Positions 10,212-22,431 are shown, numbered from the stretch's first letter. The stretch is 64,000 bases of DNA from Fomitopsis serialis (GCF_022376445.1 NW_025954999.1:246353-310352); one strand, 5' to 3'. The notes: generated from the letters alone by a model not told the origin. Numbers and translations: made by a program.

Positions 10212-13200
10212 TTAAAAATCATGCCAAGCACTCGCCATTCGAAACGCTGGGAGTACCTTAACAATTGGAAATGCATGGATCCTGTTCTTGACTATTGCAG
10301 AGTCCGACGTCCCATGGTACGGCGTGCGTGCAAATGGGCAGACAACATCTTGCGCACATATTATCTCCGGGGGCAACAGATCTTCGTAGAACAAGCAGCC
10401 TGCAACGGCAAATCCGAAACGGCGATATGGATCTTCGCAAGCGTCCTGGCCAAGGGGCCGGTATCGCTGCACAATGAGGAAGATTCCTCGAGTGGGATTC
10501 CTCTGCGGCCCCCCAATAGGACACTCCTTTTCCCAAAGGATCCGTGAAACTTGGGCAGGAGAAACTCCAATCTTCTCAATGTTAGGCAACTCTGGGTCAG
10601 TAATATCAAACACTTCTTCACATGACCGCATGAGTATGTTGGCATCATGGTGACTCCTGAAGAATGGCCGGAAGTTGAAGCCGTTTGTTCGCATCACAGA
10701 ACACGACACGATCCCTGTATGACCGTAAGAAACTTTGATTCTCAATCGCGCATTGTGGGTCTATACACACCGCTGAGGTCATGTCTTCCGACGTAGTTGA
10801 TTACCAGACGTCTCTCCTCGTCAGTCGTAAAGCGAATCGAGGACGAGAACTCTTTGACCTGCAGTCTCGCTGCGTCTCCGAGGCCCAGCATGTCATTGAG
10901 CCTTGTGCCCCGAGACTCCGACTCGAATGCGGTATCGAATGAAGTCTGCAGTACCGACAGCTCTGGAGGGAGGTTACCGTTCGTGAGCAGAGGTCGCACA
11001 TTGGCTGCACGGTTTGCATGGTACATCATAGTCATTTCCAGTTCGCCTAATAAGCTGTCAGATATGCAATGAAGTCACTGTCATTGCTGCATACCTGATT
11101 TCATGTTCGTTAGGACATTCTGTAAGCTGTGATTGAACCGTTCGGGGCCAAAAGCTCGTGTGGCATGGGAGGGGCCTAGATCCTCCAGGTTTTCATCGTA
11201 ATGCTGGGCAAGATGATTACTGGGTTGGAGGGGTGCTTCGGGGTAGAGAGAGATGAACTCCCTGAGGTAGGTCGTGTAGTAGAAGTCGTAGGCATTGATG
11301 TGTGCGGCGGTTGTTGACCGAAGACACGAAATGAAGATCGCAGATACGAGGTGCATGAAATTGTGCAGCATCTCCTCTCTTCGGCCTCCTTCATGGCCCC
11401 AAAGTCGTACGAGGGTCACAACTAAATGCATCATGCCTAACGAGCGCCATTCGTCCGCCTTTAGCTTTCCCGGCTTTGCGGCAACCTTGCGTGGCGCAGG
11501 AGAGACGCACGAAGGGACAAGCATTCGATCTATGTCATCCCATACCTCTTGCAGCATATCAGCCCCAAGAACAACGGCTTTCCTATCTGGCGATATCTCA
11601 TTTGCTGCCCCGGGGTGTGCGGCGGTCTATAGACATCCTTAGCAGAAGTTACCCAATCGCCGTACAAGACTCACCCAAATTGAAAGTCGTTCCCAGAGCT
11701 GCTTTTTTGTCCCTTCGCTTGGTATGCCATTCTTCCTGCAGAGGGCTTGGAGTACTGCTGCGCGTACGTTGGGGTTTTTATTCCCCTTGGCAAGCCCTAG
11801 CTCGGCCTTAGCGATATCATCCTCCGTCCAAGCCTGGCTTGATAGAGACGTCGTTGAAGCCTGAGAGCCACTGGCCCCTGCTGTAGAAGATGTCCGATCC
11901 AATCCCCCGTGAGTGTCTAGCGATCCTGAGGGTGATTCAGTCATGGTTGTGTAAGCAGATTGATATGCAGATGTCTGCGTACCGACGATATTGTTCTCGC
12001 CATGTATGTCCGAGTACGACGCGGTGTAGTTCGACGCGGTGTAGTTCGACGCGGTGTAGTTAGACTCGGTGTAATTCGACGCGGTGTAATTCGACGCGGT
12101 GTAATTCGACTCGGATGAGCGTACGGAGTCCTCTCTGGAGACTTGTTCAGTGTCCCCGCTCCTCGGACGTCCAGCAGCAATCGTCATGACATGATCGGGC
12201 AACGGTTGTGCCTCAAGCGAAAACGGTGATGGCGATGTGCCCGTAGGGGTACGATGAGCGTCAACCGGAGTAGGTGCATGCGGAGCAACACCTAGAAGGG
12301 ACCCCGCTCTCGCCCGTACTTCAGGGGGCTGATGGTCGCGCTGTGGATGATTTACATGAGACATATACAACTGCAATAGCATAAGACACACCCATTCAAT
12401 CAGACGCCGTGCGAGCATGCGTACAGAGCCCGCTCTCCGGAGGCCACGATCATAGCACAAGTGCCACAAGACTGGGTACGGCTGCAGCTCCAGACTCTCC
12501 TGTGTCGCAGTCCATAAGAACGCCTCCTTCTGTACCCATTCTTGTGTCCGGTTTCTCGCAGCACACGGCGGGATGTCCATCTTATGACAAGACACCCCAT
12601 CACCAGATGGACTCGACGCGTCCATGCCCCAGGCATATGATATGTGGTGTGATAGATTGCGGAGGAAGTGAGTGTGCATGGGCTCAACAACCGTAAACCG
12701 GATAGGGTCCCAGTACGGAAGACGCAGGAACTCCGTCCATCGTACCCCGCCTTCCCGAATATGGGCGACCCTCGCACGCTTCGTCCTGAGAGTACGCCAT
12801 GTCTCAGCACTCTGACGATGTGTAGTGACATCGCGGTAAGTCCAGGTCGATTTCACGATGTTCTCGATGTTGTCTCTCTCCAAAAGGCATATCGAACAGA
12901 GATATGTCGCTGAGTGGCCCGCAAAGCCAGATATCTGGCGCGCGGCAGGGAGGTCGCATATCATTGGGATGAGGGCACCGAGAGAGAAACGCCCGCTTGG
13001 ATGGTTGGCGGTTTTGGAGAAGTAGACTCCGGGATTCCAGAACACGAGTAGGTCGTCCACAATGAGTCGTGCATAGTGGTTGATCTCGTCCAAGGAAGGC
13101 TTTCCGGGGCCGGGGATAACGCCGATCAAGAACATGTTTTCCTCGCGATAGCGAAGATCTGGGGGCAGGTTCATGAGGACGAGGTAAATGGCGGTAGACG

Positions 13201-14815
13201 ATATGCTCTTGCGGCCGGGCTTCATGTGATGCGGATCAAAACTGTCAAACGCAAAGCCCCAGATGAGCCTCAGTTCGTCATCGGGGCAATCCATGAATCG
13301 CAAGCCATCAGGCCCGACAAAATCCCGAATAATCTTGCTCTCCATGATATCGTGAACCCTGTCGTGAACGTCGTCGTGCAAAACCTGCCCGCATTGTGTC
13401 GCGTACTTGTCCAGTGAGGCTTCGATATCCTTGCGAGCTAAAAGACGTGAATGCCATGCTTTGAAGTCCTGGTGCAGGTATTTGCGAATCGCCATGGTAT
13501 GCATCCCACCCTTGAGAGACCGTGTCGCGAAAAGATCGGCGCCACATGGTGAGGCAGTCTCGTAAGCCGTGTACGTGCATCGTTCCGGACAGTCCGCAGG
13601 GAGGCCCGGGTATAGGCAGAAGCATTGCGGACACGAGATGTATGTCTTGACTTCGGGATCGATATCGAAGTGGCGGAGCAAGCTGCGTAGGTCGGAAGGG
13701 ACCTGGCCAACGAGGCCCAACTTTCCCTGCAAGAAAGAAAAGACAAACCGGACGATGTCCAAGACCCAACGACATTGTCTTCTCGACACACCGCAGAGGA
13801 GAGCGAGCGTTAAAACCATGTAGCATAATGCTGCCACAGCCGGATCCAGGCCTGGGAAGGCCTTGCGATGATAGCGATCTAAGACGTGGTGTGAGCTATT
13901 AGAGACTGTGGGGGTAGTCATTGAAGTGTCCTCACCACAGTTGAGATAAATCCTAGCCATTCCCCTATGTTCTATATGAGTCTGTGGGCCTGGCGGACCA
14001 TGCTCGCGTTGGGCATCCCATTCTCTCCCTCTGATATCACAAACCCGTTTGATCTCTCCGCAGATACTCCCGCGAATACGTAATCGTATACGCTCGACAG
14101 CCTCAACGGCGGGGAGAGCGTAGCGTCCGTTAAGATCCAAGTAGTTGTACATGTTGGCCTCGTGGGCCAAGAGAGTCGAGTTGAGGGTGGAAGTGGATGA
14201 TAGGGCAAATATACCGGTATTTGGACGATCCGAAATCTCATCGGAGAACGTGTATGGGGGTGACGTCGCATCTGGGGGAACCGCAAAGGCTAGAGGCGCG
14301 GTCGCGGAGAATCCTAAGATCTCTTGCTTGATAGCACTGAACATAGTGTCCAGATCGCTCAGAGAACTCTCGATCGACGCATATGCGTCGAGCTCCGCGG
14401 TATCATTACCCCCGTCGGACGGTCCACCGCCTGCTGCCTCGTAAGATGCTGCTGTCGAGTTAAGAGGGGTTTCATTCGGTGCCGATGCCGAGGGCCCAGT
14501 CGATAACGCAATGCCTTCAAAGGACACATTGGGCGGAGGAGCTTCAGTCACGGCTAGGGCCATGAACCTAGCTTCGATTTCCGGGCCAGAAAGGATCCTT
14601 TCCCGCAAAGAATTGACATGTCGGTCGATCGTAGAATGAAACTGGATGGCACGGGAAGTCTGCCAGTCCCCGACGACGGTACGACCGCTGCGTGGATCGA
14701 GCACCTCCTTGTCGCGACAATGATATGCATCGCAGGTGCACAAATACATCGTTTTGCCATCCACAATAGCATTTGGATGACTTGCCCTGTCGCTGTGCAG
14801 CGCGGAGGTGTTCAT
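10212..14815 (-). CDS. CACTA-like (Tnp2 family) transposase with C-terminal SAP domain
   Basis: A long first exon (14815-about 11690, up to 1058 codons) begins MNTSALHSDRASHPNAIVDG. It has a Cys/His cluster near residue 25 (CTCDAYHC) and another near 395-415 (CPQCFCLYPGLPADCPERC). A DDE-type core follows: FAFDSFDP (about 525), YLVLMNLPPDLRYREENMFL, GVIPGPGKPSLDEINHYARL, MICDLPAARQISGFAGHSA (about 622) and VVEPMHTHFLRN. A SAP-like DNA-binding segment (VLQALCRKNGIPSEGTKKQL) sits near residue 1000. After an intron the minus strand continues with DMLQEVWDDIDRML, LVTLVRLWGHEGGRRE and FGPERFNHSLQNVLTNMK (11557-11081), then GELEMTMMYHANRA and further exons to about 10212. Exons look intact, so the element may be fairly young. 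Similar proteins abound in Agaricomycetes. Confidence 0.8.
10212..14815 (-). mobile_element. CACTA-like DNA transposon, coding part
   Basis: The extent given is that of the transposase. Element termini and target-site duplication were not found; the true ends probably lie within 9.84-10.2 kb and 14.8-15.4 kb. Confidence 0.65.
12005..12112. repeat. 15-bp in-frame minisatellite in the transposase (Ser-Asn-Tyr-Thr-Ala/Glu)
   Basis: About seven copies of a 15-base unit encode the pentapeptide SNYTA or SNYTE on the minus strand, just before the SAP domain. Unit length keeps the frame. Confidence 0.9.
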
Positions 14816-16324
14816 TGCGCGGTGATGTGAGGGCCTAGATAAATGAAGCTACGACCTCCTGAAATCAGTACCGCACTGGCCTGTAGAGCCGTTCTGAAGC
14901 TCACGCACGTTGGGCAATGCAACAAATATCAATTCTTGTCTAGTTATAGTGCGCGCGTGTGTTCTTGGTATTAGGGCAGCCGATCTTCTACACCATGACG
15001 ATTTAAGCGTCAGGACCATAGCTCACGCATGTAACAACTCGCGTCACACTTACGAGTCAGTGGCACCGCCCTTCGATCCGGGGCGATTCGAAATGCCAAC
15101 TTTCGACTACACAAAGGAAATGGGAATGGCAGTGCCAGTGGCTCCGGTACTAGTAAATCTGAGAAAACGCGTCACGCGTCCCGGCGCTTAGCCTACATCC
15201 CAGCCTCCTCAATAAAGATCCCGTGCTCATGAGCGATGAGACTAGCGATATCTGTGCGCCCTGCGGAGAGTGCCAACGGCGCCGACTTGCACGTATGAAT
15301 CGCAGCGAGTAGTGCGGAAATATATCATTTAACCTGTAGCTATCACGGCCCATAGCTATGGTAGAGGTCAGCTCACGGTAGAAGCAGAGTACATTGCGCT
15401 GTACTGGCCGTTCCTTCGTCTCCCACTAATGTTTCAATATCGTGGGCTGAGCGGAAGGGGTAATCTATACTGCTTGGCCGTCAGTCCTCACCATTGATCG
15501 CCTGACCGAACGACTACTCACATGAGAAATGGTCGACAGAACCCGACAATGTGCAGTACCTCTGTGGAAGGCGTGACGTGAGGCTAGCATGTGCACGAAA
15601 TTGCGAGCTCCCCTTCCTTGTTTCCTCTCTTTACACTGAGCGTGCGATGTGAACGTCAACGAGACGATCCAAGTGATTGCCGTGTTGTCCTTCGGAGGTC
15701 TGATTGAAATACTCATTGAGCGAAAGCACCTAGAACGGTCTGTACGGCCCACTCCAGTTCAACGGACAGAAGCCGTCGCATGCAGACGGTGTAGAGCATA
15801 GTCAACGTTCGGGACATTGTCCCTTACTCTGGTTTTCTTCCATGGCAAGGCCACTGGAGGGCTTCATCAGAGAGCGGCGCGGGGCGTTAGGGTGCTCTAT
15901 GTAGAGATAGAAACCGAGAGAATAGCACCCTAGTTTCAGTACGAGCCGTGCACATGCCCGCAGATAGAAATCGACGCGTCGTGTCGCGACCACCACCGAG
16001 CACATACACTAAGTCCCGCGCATGCACTTTAGTTGTCTACGTAGGACACGTCAGAGCAGGAAATCAGGGCCCGCAACGGATGTGACAGAACATACCGCGC
16101 TCGTCATCACGTTTGAGGTATGTGCCACGCAGCGTGCTGAGAGTGGCGAGTGGCTACAGCATAGCTACCATGATCAGAATTCGAGGTATAAAGCAAAAAA
16201 TAATATGTGCGCACGGCTATGTACAGAACGTTGAGTTAGACAAGTGTCATACAAGGAGTAGGTCGAATGCCTGACTAGCTCTTCCCGTTATTCATCGAGA
16301 TGGCTCATCTTTGAGACGCACTTC
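14816..16324. other. Gene-poor stretch
   Basis: I see no supported gene. Short open frames (for example 14910-15191 +) have no recognisable domain. The right terminus of the transposon should lie in the first part. Confidence 0.4.
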
Positions 16325-17194
16325 CTATTCATCACCAAGACCGACGGAGAGGTGGTCGCTCTGCTTGAAGCCCTTCGCCACGTACGCAGCGGAGAGATAG
16401 TCGCTCTCCGTGTCCTGGTAGGCGTTGAGACTCTGCCTGCCGTACATACGCTCATCATAAAGCTCCTCTTCTTCCTCTGCACTGGGAGTGGCGAGCAGAG
16501 AAGCGCCTGCAGAAGGCCGGTACGGGTTGGACACGGTAGTAGCGCGAAGCCTAGACGGGTTCGCAGCGAGATTGCCTGCGATCGCGGCTTGGGCCTGATT
16601 GCGTAGCTCCGAGATGGTAGCAGCGGGCGGGTGGCGGAGGGTCTCGTCAAGACCCAGATAGTCCAGCGTGTGGACATCGAAATCATCTGCGCCGGAGTCC
16701 ATGGACGTCACTGAGCGCAGATCGTCCAGCACGGGCATACCACCGTTGCGGCTGGGCATCCAGGTCGACGAAAAGAGGGACGAGCCGAACGCGTTGGAGA
16801 GACCGCCCGAGGGGAGGGTGAGTGAGCCAGAGCGGAGGCGGCTGTCCCGCTCAGTCAATGCAGAGGAAGCAGCTGAAGAAGCGACCGAGGCCGAGTGACG
16901 TAAACCAGGTCGCACGGGGGCCGTCGACGCGGGCGGTGCGAAGCTCTGTCGCTGGAGCTGCTCCTGAAACGAGCCCGTCGACGCAGTGGCAGCTGCCGCT
17001 GCTGTCGAGCTGCTCAGCGTGCTCGATGCCGCGGCGAAGCGCTGAGCTGCGAGCTGGACATTGGAGGGCAAGGTCCCCGCCCTCGCCCTCCGGAAGCCCG
17101 CGGGGTAGTTGGTCGGCGGCAGGTCACCGTTGTCGCCTGGGGAGTTCATAGACGAAGATAGGTCGTTATTAGGAGGAGAGCCGCCGGAAGCCAA
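16325..17194 (-). CDS. JSN1-like N-terminal exon, displaced 3' of the rest of the gene
   Basis: The minus-strand frame contains PAGFRRARAGTLPSNVQLAA, LRSGSLTLPSGGLSNAFG, DDFDVHTLDYLGLDETLR, ATISELRNQAQAAIAGNLAA, LRATTVSNPYRPSAGASLLA and ends YVAKGFKQSDHL. In basidiomycete JSN1/PUF proteins I know, this segment is the N-terminus and precedes the RRMs; here it follows the PUF exons. No ATG opens the frame at 17194; the first is at 17152 (MNSPGDNG). A 53-nt GT...CAG intron (about 17251-17303) would join the last PUF exon to this segment in frame. The exon stops at the point where the normal gene has its first intron. The family binds mRNA, often for mitochondrial-protein transcripts. Confidence 0.75.
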   Translation of the reverse strand: MASGGSPPNNDLSSSMNSPGDNGDLPPTNYPAGFRRARAGTLPSNVQLAAQRFAAASSTLSSSTAAAAATASTGSFQEQLQRQSFAPPASTAPVRPGLRHSASVASSAASSALTERDSRLRSGSLTLPSGGLSNAFGSSLFSSTWMPSRNGGMPVLDDLRSVTSMDSGADDFDVHTLDYLGLDETLRHPPAATISELRNQAQAAIAGNLAANPSRLRATTVSNPYRPSAGASLLATPSAEEEEELYDERMYGRQSLNAYQDTESDYLSAAYVAKGFKQSDHLSVGLGDE

Positions 17195-17226
17195 GGCGCG
17201 CAGCGCGGGGGGCCTGTGTCGAGCAC

Positions 17227-19870
17227 CTATCCCTGTTCTGCCTCGAGCTCCCTCGCTCTGAAAAGACTGTCAGACGGCGGCGAAGGCCAGAATATGCACC
17301 GCGACACCTTTTGGCGGACGCAGCTGAGGGCGCCGACCTTCAACTCAATCAGTACCCTTTTGGTGGCCTCTACGTAGCTCGGGCGCTGGGTAGGGTCAAC
17401 GAAGGGGCTCGTCAAGATCTTGTGGACAACGGCAACACCGTTAACCTGATCGCCCAGCACGTCGGTAAGGACGTGATCGCCCGGCGACGAGAAGAGGGCC
17501 TCGACGATCTGCGTAGACGCCTCGGGCTCGACCTTCTGGTTGACGATCCTGAGCACTGTGAGCGATGCGAGTTTGTGGGTGCATAGGTGCGAGAGGTGCG
17601 GCGTGAATCGAGGCGCGAGCAAGTTATACCTCGACGGGAAGTTCGACGTGTCCAGCAGCCACGTCAGGAGCAGCGCGTCGTTCGGGTTTGTCGCCAACGG
17701 GATCGAGTTCAGGATGATCGCAGTAGCGATGCGGCGCTGCTGGCTGACAGTGATGTTGCTGCTCTCGAGGCAGGCACGCATGCTACGAGCTCCGAAGCGG
17801 CCTTGAGCGATCTCCCAGAGACGGTCGGCCATCGCGTCGAACAAGAAATCGGTGGCGGGTGCACCGAAGCGCAGACACATCTACCCGGCTATCAGTATGC
17901 ATCCCCATACACACGTACTCTCACACTTACTGCACGACGTAGTTACCGAACTGGTCCAACAAGAGCGGCGGGACGTAGGGCCTCAAGTTCTGCGTGACGA
18001 GAGCCACTTCGTCTGCAGTCTGCACGCACTCGATGATCTTCTGCGCAGCCCACGTGCCGTTTTTGTGGATACCGATCATAGCGAGGTGCCGGCTGAGGCG
18101 CTCGAGCATGGCAAGGCGAGGCGTTGGAGAGCACTTCTCGAAAAGCTTTTGCACGACGTAGAGGCACTTGTCAGATCGATGGCGGACATCCGAAGGGAGA
18201 CATAACGTGTTACCAAGCCAGTCGGACGCGAGGTCAACAATCTCCCCGTCGAGGAAGTCGGCCGCGGTATTGTCAACTTCTTCGGTGGAGATCGTGCTCG
18301 TGTCGAGCCTCTTGCGGAGCTCACGCAGCTTCGACGCATCCCACCGTCTGTTGTGAGGCCTCTCAGACACCAGCGGGATCGTCGTGTAGTACATCATCGG
18401 AGGGCGGAACTCTGCTAGTACGTCAGTGCTGGATCACTAAGTCGATCCCAGTAAGCTCACCTGCAAGGGCCTGAACGTCAGCCTCAGCATCAGGACTTCC
18501 ACCACTGAGCTCCTTCATGACCATCTGCTGCTCCGTAACCGCCGTAGTCCAACCCGCAGGCTTGCCAGCCGAGTCGAACATGCCAGCATGCGCCCCAGAG
18601 GCGATCATGCTCAGTGACAGGTTCGAGCGGTAGTTCTCTACCTCACCGCTGAGGACCTGTTGGTCGACGGGAATAGTGGTCGCGCCCTTGATGTTGCGCA
18701 GCGCGTGTATTGTCGCGCCGACGCTCAGATCGCCGACGCCCTGGACGTTGAGGCCGTTGCCCTCGTCTTGTCCGCCGGTGCCCTCTGAACCGTTCTTGAC
18801 GGGCACCTTGGCGAAGTCGATGCGGATAGCGCCGACGTCGCTGCCCAGGCCGTCGCGGCCGTTGAGAGCCTTGCGAGCGCGAACTGCATCGTCAAGACGC
18901 TCGAAGTTGACTGGGGCACCAACATCAACCTCCCGAACAACCTCATGTACACAGACGACAGACGAAACCTTACTGAAGCCACAGTTCTTGTGCGTGAGAA
19001 CCCTCGCAGACTCGATGGGGCCGTACGGGCTGAACACGCTAAGAATGGTCGCGGGCGTAGTCGTCGATGGAATCGACCCGATCCAGAGCGCTCTTGTTGG
19101 GGTAGACTGCAGCTGCGCATCCATGCCCGCCAGCCCGACGTTGTTACCCGTCGCTTTACCAAGCCCGCCACCAGGCGAGGTCGCCGACGGGCTGTTCATG
19201 TTCGTGACTTTCGCGGGAGCGACCGGCGCGCTATCAGCCTTTCCGAAGCCAATGCGGACGGTCTGCCCGTTCGGCATGCCAACGTCTCCGCCCAGGCGGT
19301 TCAGGACGTCCTCCTTGGCGCGGATCGCGTCCGCCTGGTCGACAAAGTTCACGAAGCCACATTCCTAATGCGAGAATGTCAGCGCGGTGGGAACGGGAAA
19401 TGAATGGACACGACACGGACCTTCTCAGGCAGCAACCTGAGCGACTCGATGGCACCGTACGGGGCGAACACGTGGATGAGCTGTTCGCTGGTGACGGAGC
19501 TATCGAGGTTCCCGATCCAGAGGGAGCGGGTCGGCGTTTGCATCTGGGAAGACCCCTCCGACTTCGGTGACGTAGCGCGGTTCTGGTTCGTCGACGGAGC
19601 GGCGAGGTACGAGTTGCTTTTGGAGAGTTCGTCGTTGAAGAAATGGACCGAAGGAGAACCACCACCCCGAGTATTAGCCTTGTCAGCACGAGGGATACCG
19701 CCCAGGCTCGTCTGGATGGACAGATCGTTGTACGCCTGTGCTTCAGCCGCAGCCTGACGACGGGCCTGCAGCGCTCGCGTCGTGTCGTCAAGGTTTCCAA
19801 CCGATATAGCACGGGGACGTGAGCCAACCCGCGATCTTGTGAGCAGGCGTGTCGCTCGGGATTAAACTCG
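17227..19870 (-). CDS. JSN1-like RNA-binding protein, RRM and PUF exons
   Basis: From high to low coordinate, the minus strand reads RPRAISVGNLDDTTRALQAR, then RRM1 (RSLWIGNLD...ECGFVNFVDQADAI) split by an intron near 19370-19425, and RRM2 (RALWIGSIPSTTTPATILSV, with intron before NFERLDDAVRARKAL). Next come the linker QALAEFRPPMMYYTTIPLV, and PUF/ARM repeats (DFLDGEIVDLASDWLGNT, VVQKLFEKCSPTPRLAMLER, HKNGTWAAQKIIECV, LLLDQFGNYVVQ, GRFGARSMRACLES, HKLASLTVLRIVNQ, DHVLTDVLGDQVNGVAVVHK), ending VLIELKV. The usual final exon and the N-terminal exon are missing at their normal places. The segment starts right after a 3' splice site, with a stop in frame upstream and no start codon. A 48-nt in-frame insert sits between LGNT and VVQK. 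Confidence 0.85.
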
Positions 19871-21079
19871 CACTTTGCCGGTACGCGATTCTCGAACTGC
19901 GTGACCAGTTGCCAGTACTGGGAGGTTAGTCAACAATATGCAAGGATCGCGGCTAAGACAGGACTCACCTATGTAAGAGGCGTTGTGGCCGTCAACATGA
20001 CCTCATGGCAAGCGTCACTCCGGTTAGGTCGTATCCTTTCTGCGCTTCCTGACCGGTCTCTTTCCCCGCCTCTACGGATTTCAAGGCGCCTTGAAACGAG
20101 GTCACTTCAAATTTAGCAGACTTCGCTGGGGCGCCGTACAGTTCCGACGTTCTGTTGAGTATCGTGGAATCTGAACAGCAGTCATCACTCAGTGGTACGT
20201 CATATAAAAGGCAGACAGGCACATACAGTGCCGGGTCTTGCGTGATACAAACGGTCTGCGAAGGCGTTTAAGGAGGCCGTCTGTCGTGATATCAATAGTC
20301 GGCGAATGTGTGCAGACAGGCCTGAGAGTCACGAGGCGCTGGCGAGCGCGTTCTGTGAGGATGTCTTCGTGTGCACGGCACACGCCGGCCGCGTACCAGA
20401 TCACTTGAATCGAGGCGGGTCATCCAACGGTAGTGTCGTATAAGAATTATGGAGTAACTGGCACGCAGGCTTCATATGGCAGGAAACTCTGAGGAGAACC
20501 AAGGGAGGGTATAGGCTGTATAAGAACGAAAGGACTTCATAATGGCCGTGGCGAGGTGAGTCATGTGCCAGATCTCACTCAGAGCACCTGAGGTCACTTG
20601 GAGGTCACGGTATACTTATGCTTCCGAGGACCGACTTGTCTGACCAATGTCTGACCTCTCCGTTTCGCACTGCAGAGCTCTTTTCTTACTGTAACTGCAA
20701 TCACTCACTCGACTGTTCATGCCCACGACCGTTGCGCGACAAGATACACTCATTGGTCCCTCCTAGACGTACCTGACGATGCTATGCAATTTGCGCCGCC
20801 GAGCGACAGAACCATGCGACCCGCTCAAGGGACGTCCAGTGGAGCCAGGAGGAAGTCTGGCGAGCGGAGCGTGAAGGACGAGACGAGCGGGACGGAACTC
20901 CGAGAGATGCACCGACGGATGGGGGTAAGTACCTCCAAGGGGCGCGCAGGGAATGGTGAGAGGGGCTGATGAAAGAGAAGGTGAGTACGCGGGAGGACGA
21001 GCCAGAGCGGCATCGATTACCTGAGACATGAGAGATTTGGACAGGATGCTGCTGTCCCACCGCAGGACTTCCAGTTGCC
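19871..21079. other. Spacer without supported genes
   Basis: Just upstream of the JSN1 segment a short minus-strand frame (YWQLVTQFENRVPAKCEFNP, about 19918) looks protein-like but I cannot place it. The rest shows nothing recognisable. Confidence 0.4.
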
Positions 21080-21965
21080 ACCCATTCACCCCGGGCTTCA
21101 GCGCCGTGGTCCATCAGCGTGTCGATGATTCGATCGACCATGCTGCGCTCACTGGCGAGTCATCGCCTCGGTGCAAGAAGCCTGAGGTTGACGATCAATG
21201 TTTCCCGTACGTTGAGTCTGCCACTCACATTGATCGAGACACTGACTGTATGCGCCTAGTGGTTTTACTTCCGAGCAGGCCGAGGCCGAGCGTCGTCATC
21301 CCCACCGGCCCCAACATGTTCCTCGGTCGCTCCGCGTTGCTCGTCGGTCAGGACGACCACACCGTCAACCATCTGCCGAACATCCTCCCCCACATCAGCT
21401 CTATGGTCACAGCTTCAACGCTACCTTGGTGCTCTTGATTGGCGGTATCTCCATTCGCCATCCCACCACGTCACCCTGACCGTCGGTGCTCAGCAGCTCG
21501 CCAAGCACCAGGCTATCGTCACTCGTATCACTGCGATTGAGCGGCTCGCCGCCGTGACCATTCTGAGCTCAGACAAGTCGGGTACGCTCACGACCAACAA
21601 GCTCATTATGGACCGCCGCCGGCGACACGATCCAGATCTACGCTGAGGATGACATCCTCAAGGCGAGGTGTCGGTCGGGCACCTTAAACCGAGCTCACGA
21701 ATAACAAGAGCGAGGCGCAGGAACCCAACCTAGGAGTTCGCACCGCGAGGCCTATGTGCGCCCGCCAACGCTTACGAGGAGGTGGCGGGCGATGACTTTG
21801 AGGCTGAGGGTATATTGGTTTCGGAGCCATCGGCCTCATTCCCCTCGTCGACCCTCCTCGTACGGACAACAAGCCGACCGCTCGACGACACCATCGCCCT
21901 CCGCGGATGGTCACCTGACACCAGCTCGGCAAGAAGTGCAGCACTGACCTAGTTGCGCGTTCCCC
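21080..21965 (+). pseudogene. PMA1: Plasma-membrane H+-ATPase (P-type) relic 1
   Basis: Pieces of a fungal P-type H+-ATPase occur in the right order but in shifting frames. They include DHAALTGESSPRCKK (family motif QAALTGESLPQSKK), [58 protein letters not shown] (the phosphorylation site is SDKSGTLT instead of SDKTGTLT) and GDDFEAEGILVFGAIGLIPL. The N-terminus, most of the nucleotide-binding domain and the C-terminal membrane part are missing, and there are stops and internal deletions. It cannot make a working pump. Confidence 0.85.
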
Positions 21966-22431
21966 GCAGTCTGTCACGCCGACGTCGGATGGCAATTGCT
22001 TGTGTGCTGATCTTGGTCAAGCCTGCTCGAGTCAGCAGATGTCTCACGAGTGGCCGGTGGCACTGATCATGTACAGAAAATCAGGATACATTAGAGCCTA
22101 CGGTGTGTTCGTGGAGCGGAGGGTGTGTACTAGTACAGGAGATGGACTTCGTGACAAATTCGGAGTATAATTCATGTGGCGTCTGGACGGGTGGTGTCTG
22201 TATTACCCGCCTGTATGCATCGCCATGTGTCCTGAAGACGTCTGAGCCTCTGAGCAATTGTTTCGTCAAATCTGAGGGCTCACCAACGGATCATCTAATC
22301 GGTACCTGCGTTCGGCTGAACAGGCCTCTCAGGGTCGAAGCGTCCGGTCACCACCACCTGACGAGACAGGTCGTATAATTTCGCCGTCCTATAACATGAT
22401 CAATCGGTGTCATTCATACGTGTGAGAAATA
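21966..22431. other. Spacer
   Basis: Nothing recognisable between the ATPase relic and the 3' end of the next minus-strand gene. Confidence 0.4.

Noticed and set aside
12005..12112. CRISPR-like array
   Set aside because: Units are adjacent without spacers, lie in a coding exon, and this is a fungal genome.
9844..15400. CACTA terminal inverted repeats of the transposon
   Set aside because: A few CACTA or TAGTG words occur (for example near 15309), but no matching pair could be found at both sides.
19234..19827. Arg/Ser-rich minus-strand frame
   Set aside because: Out-of-frame shadow of the first RRM exon of the JSN1-like gene.
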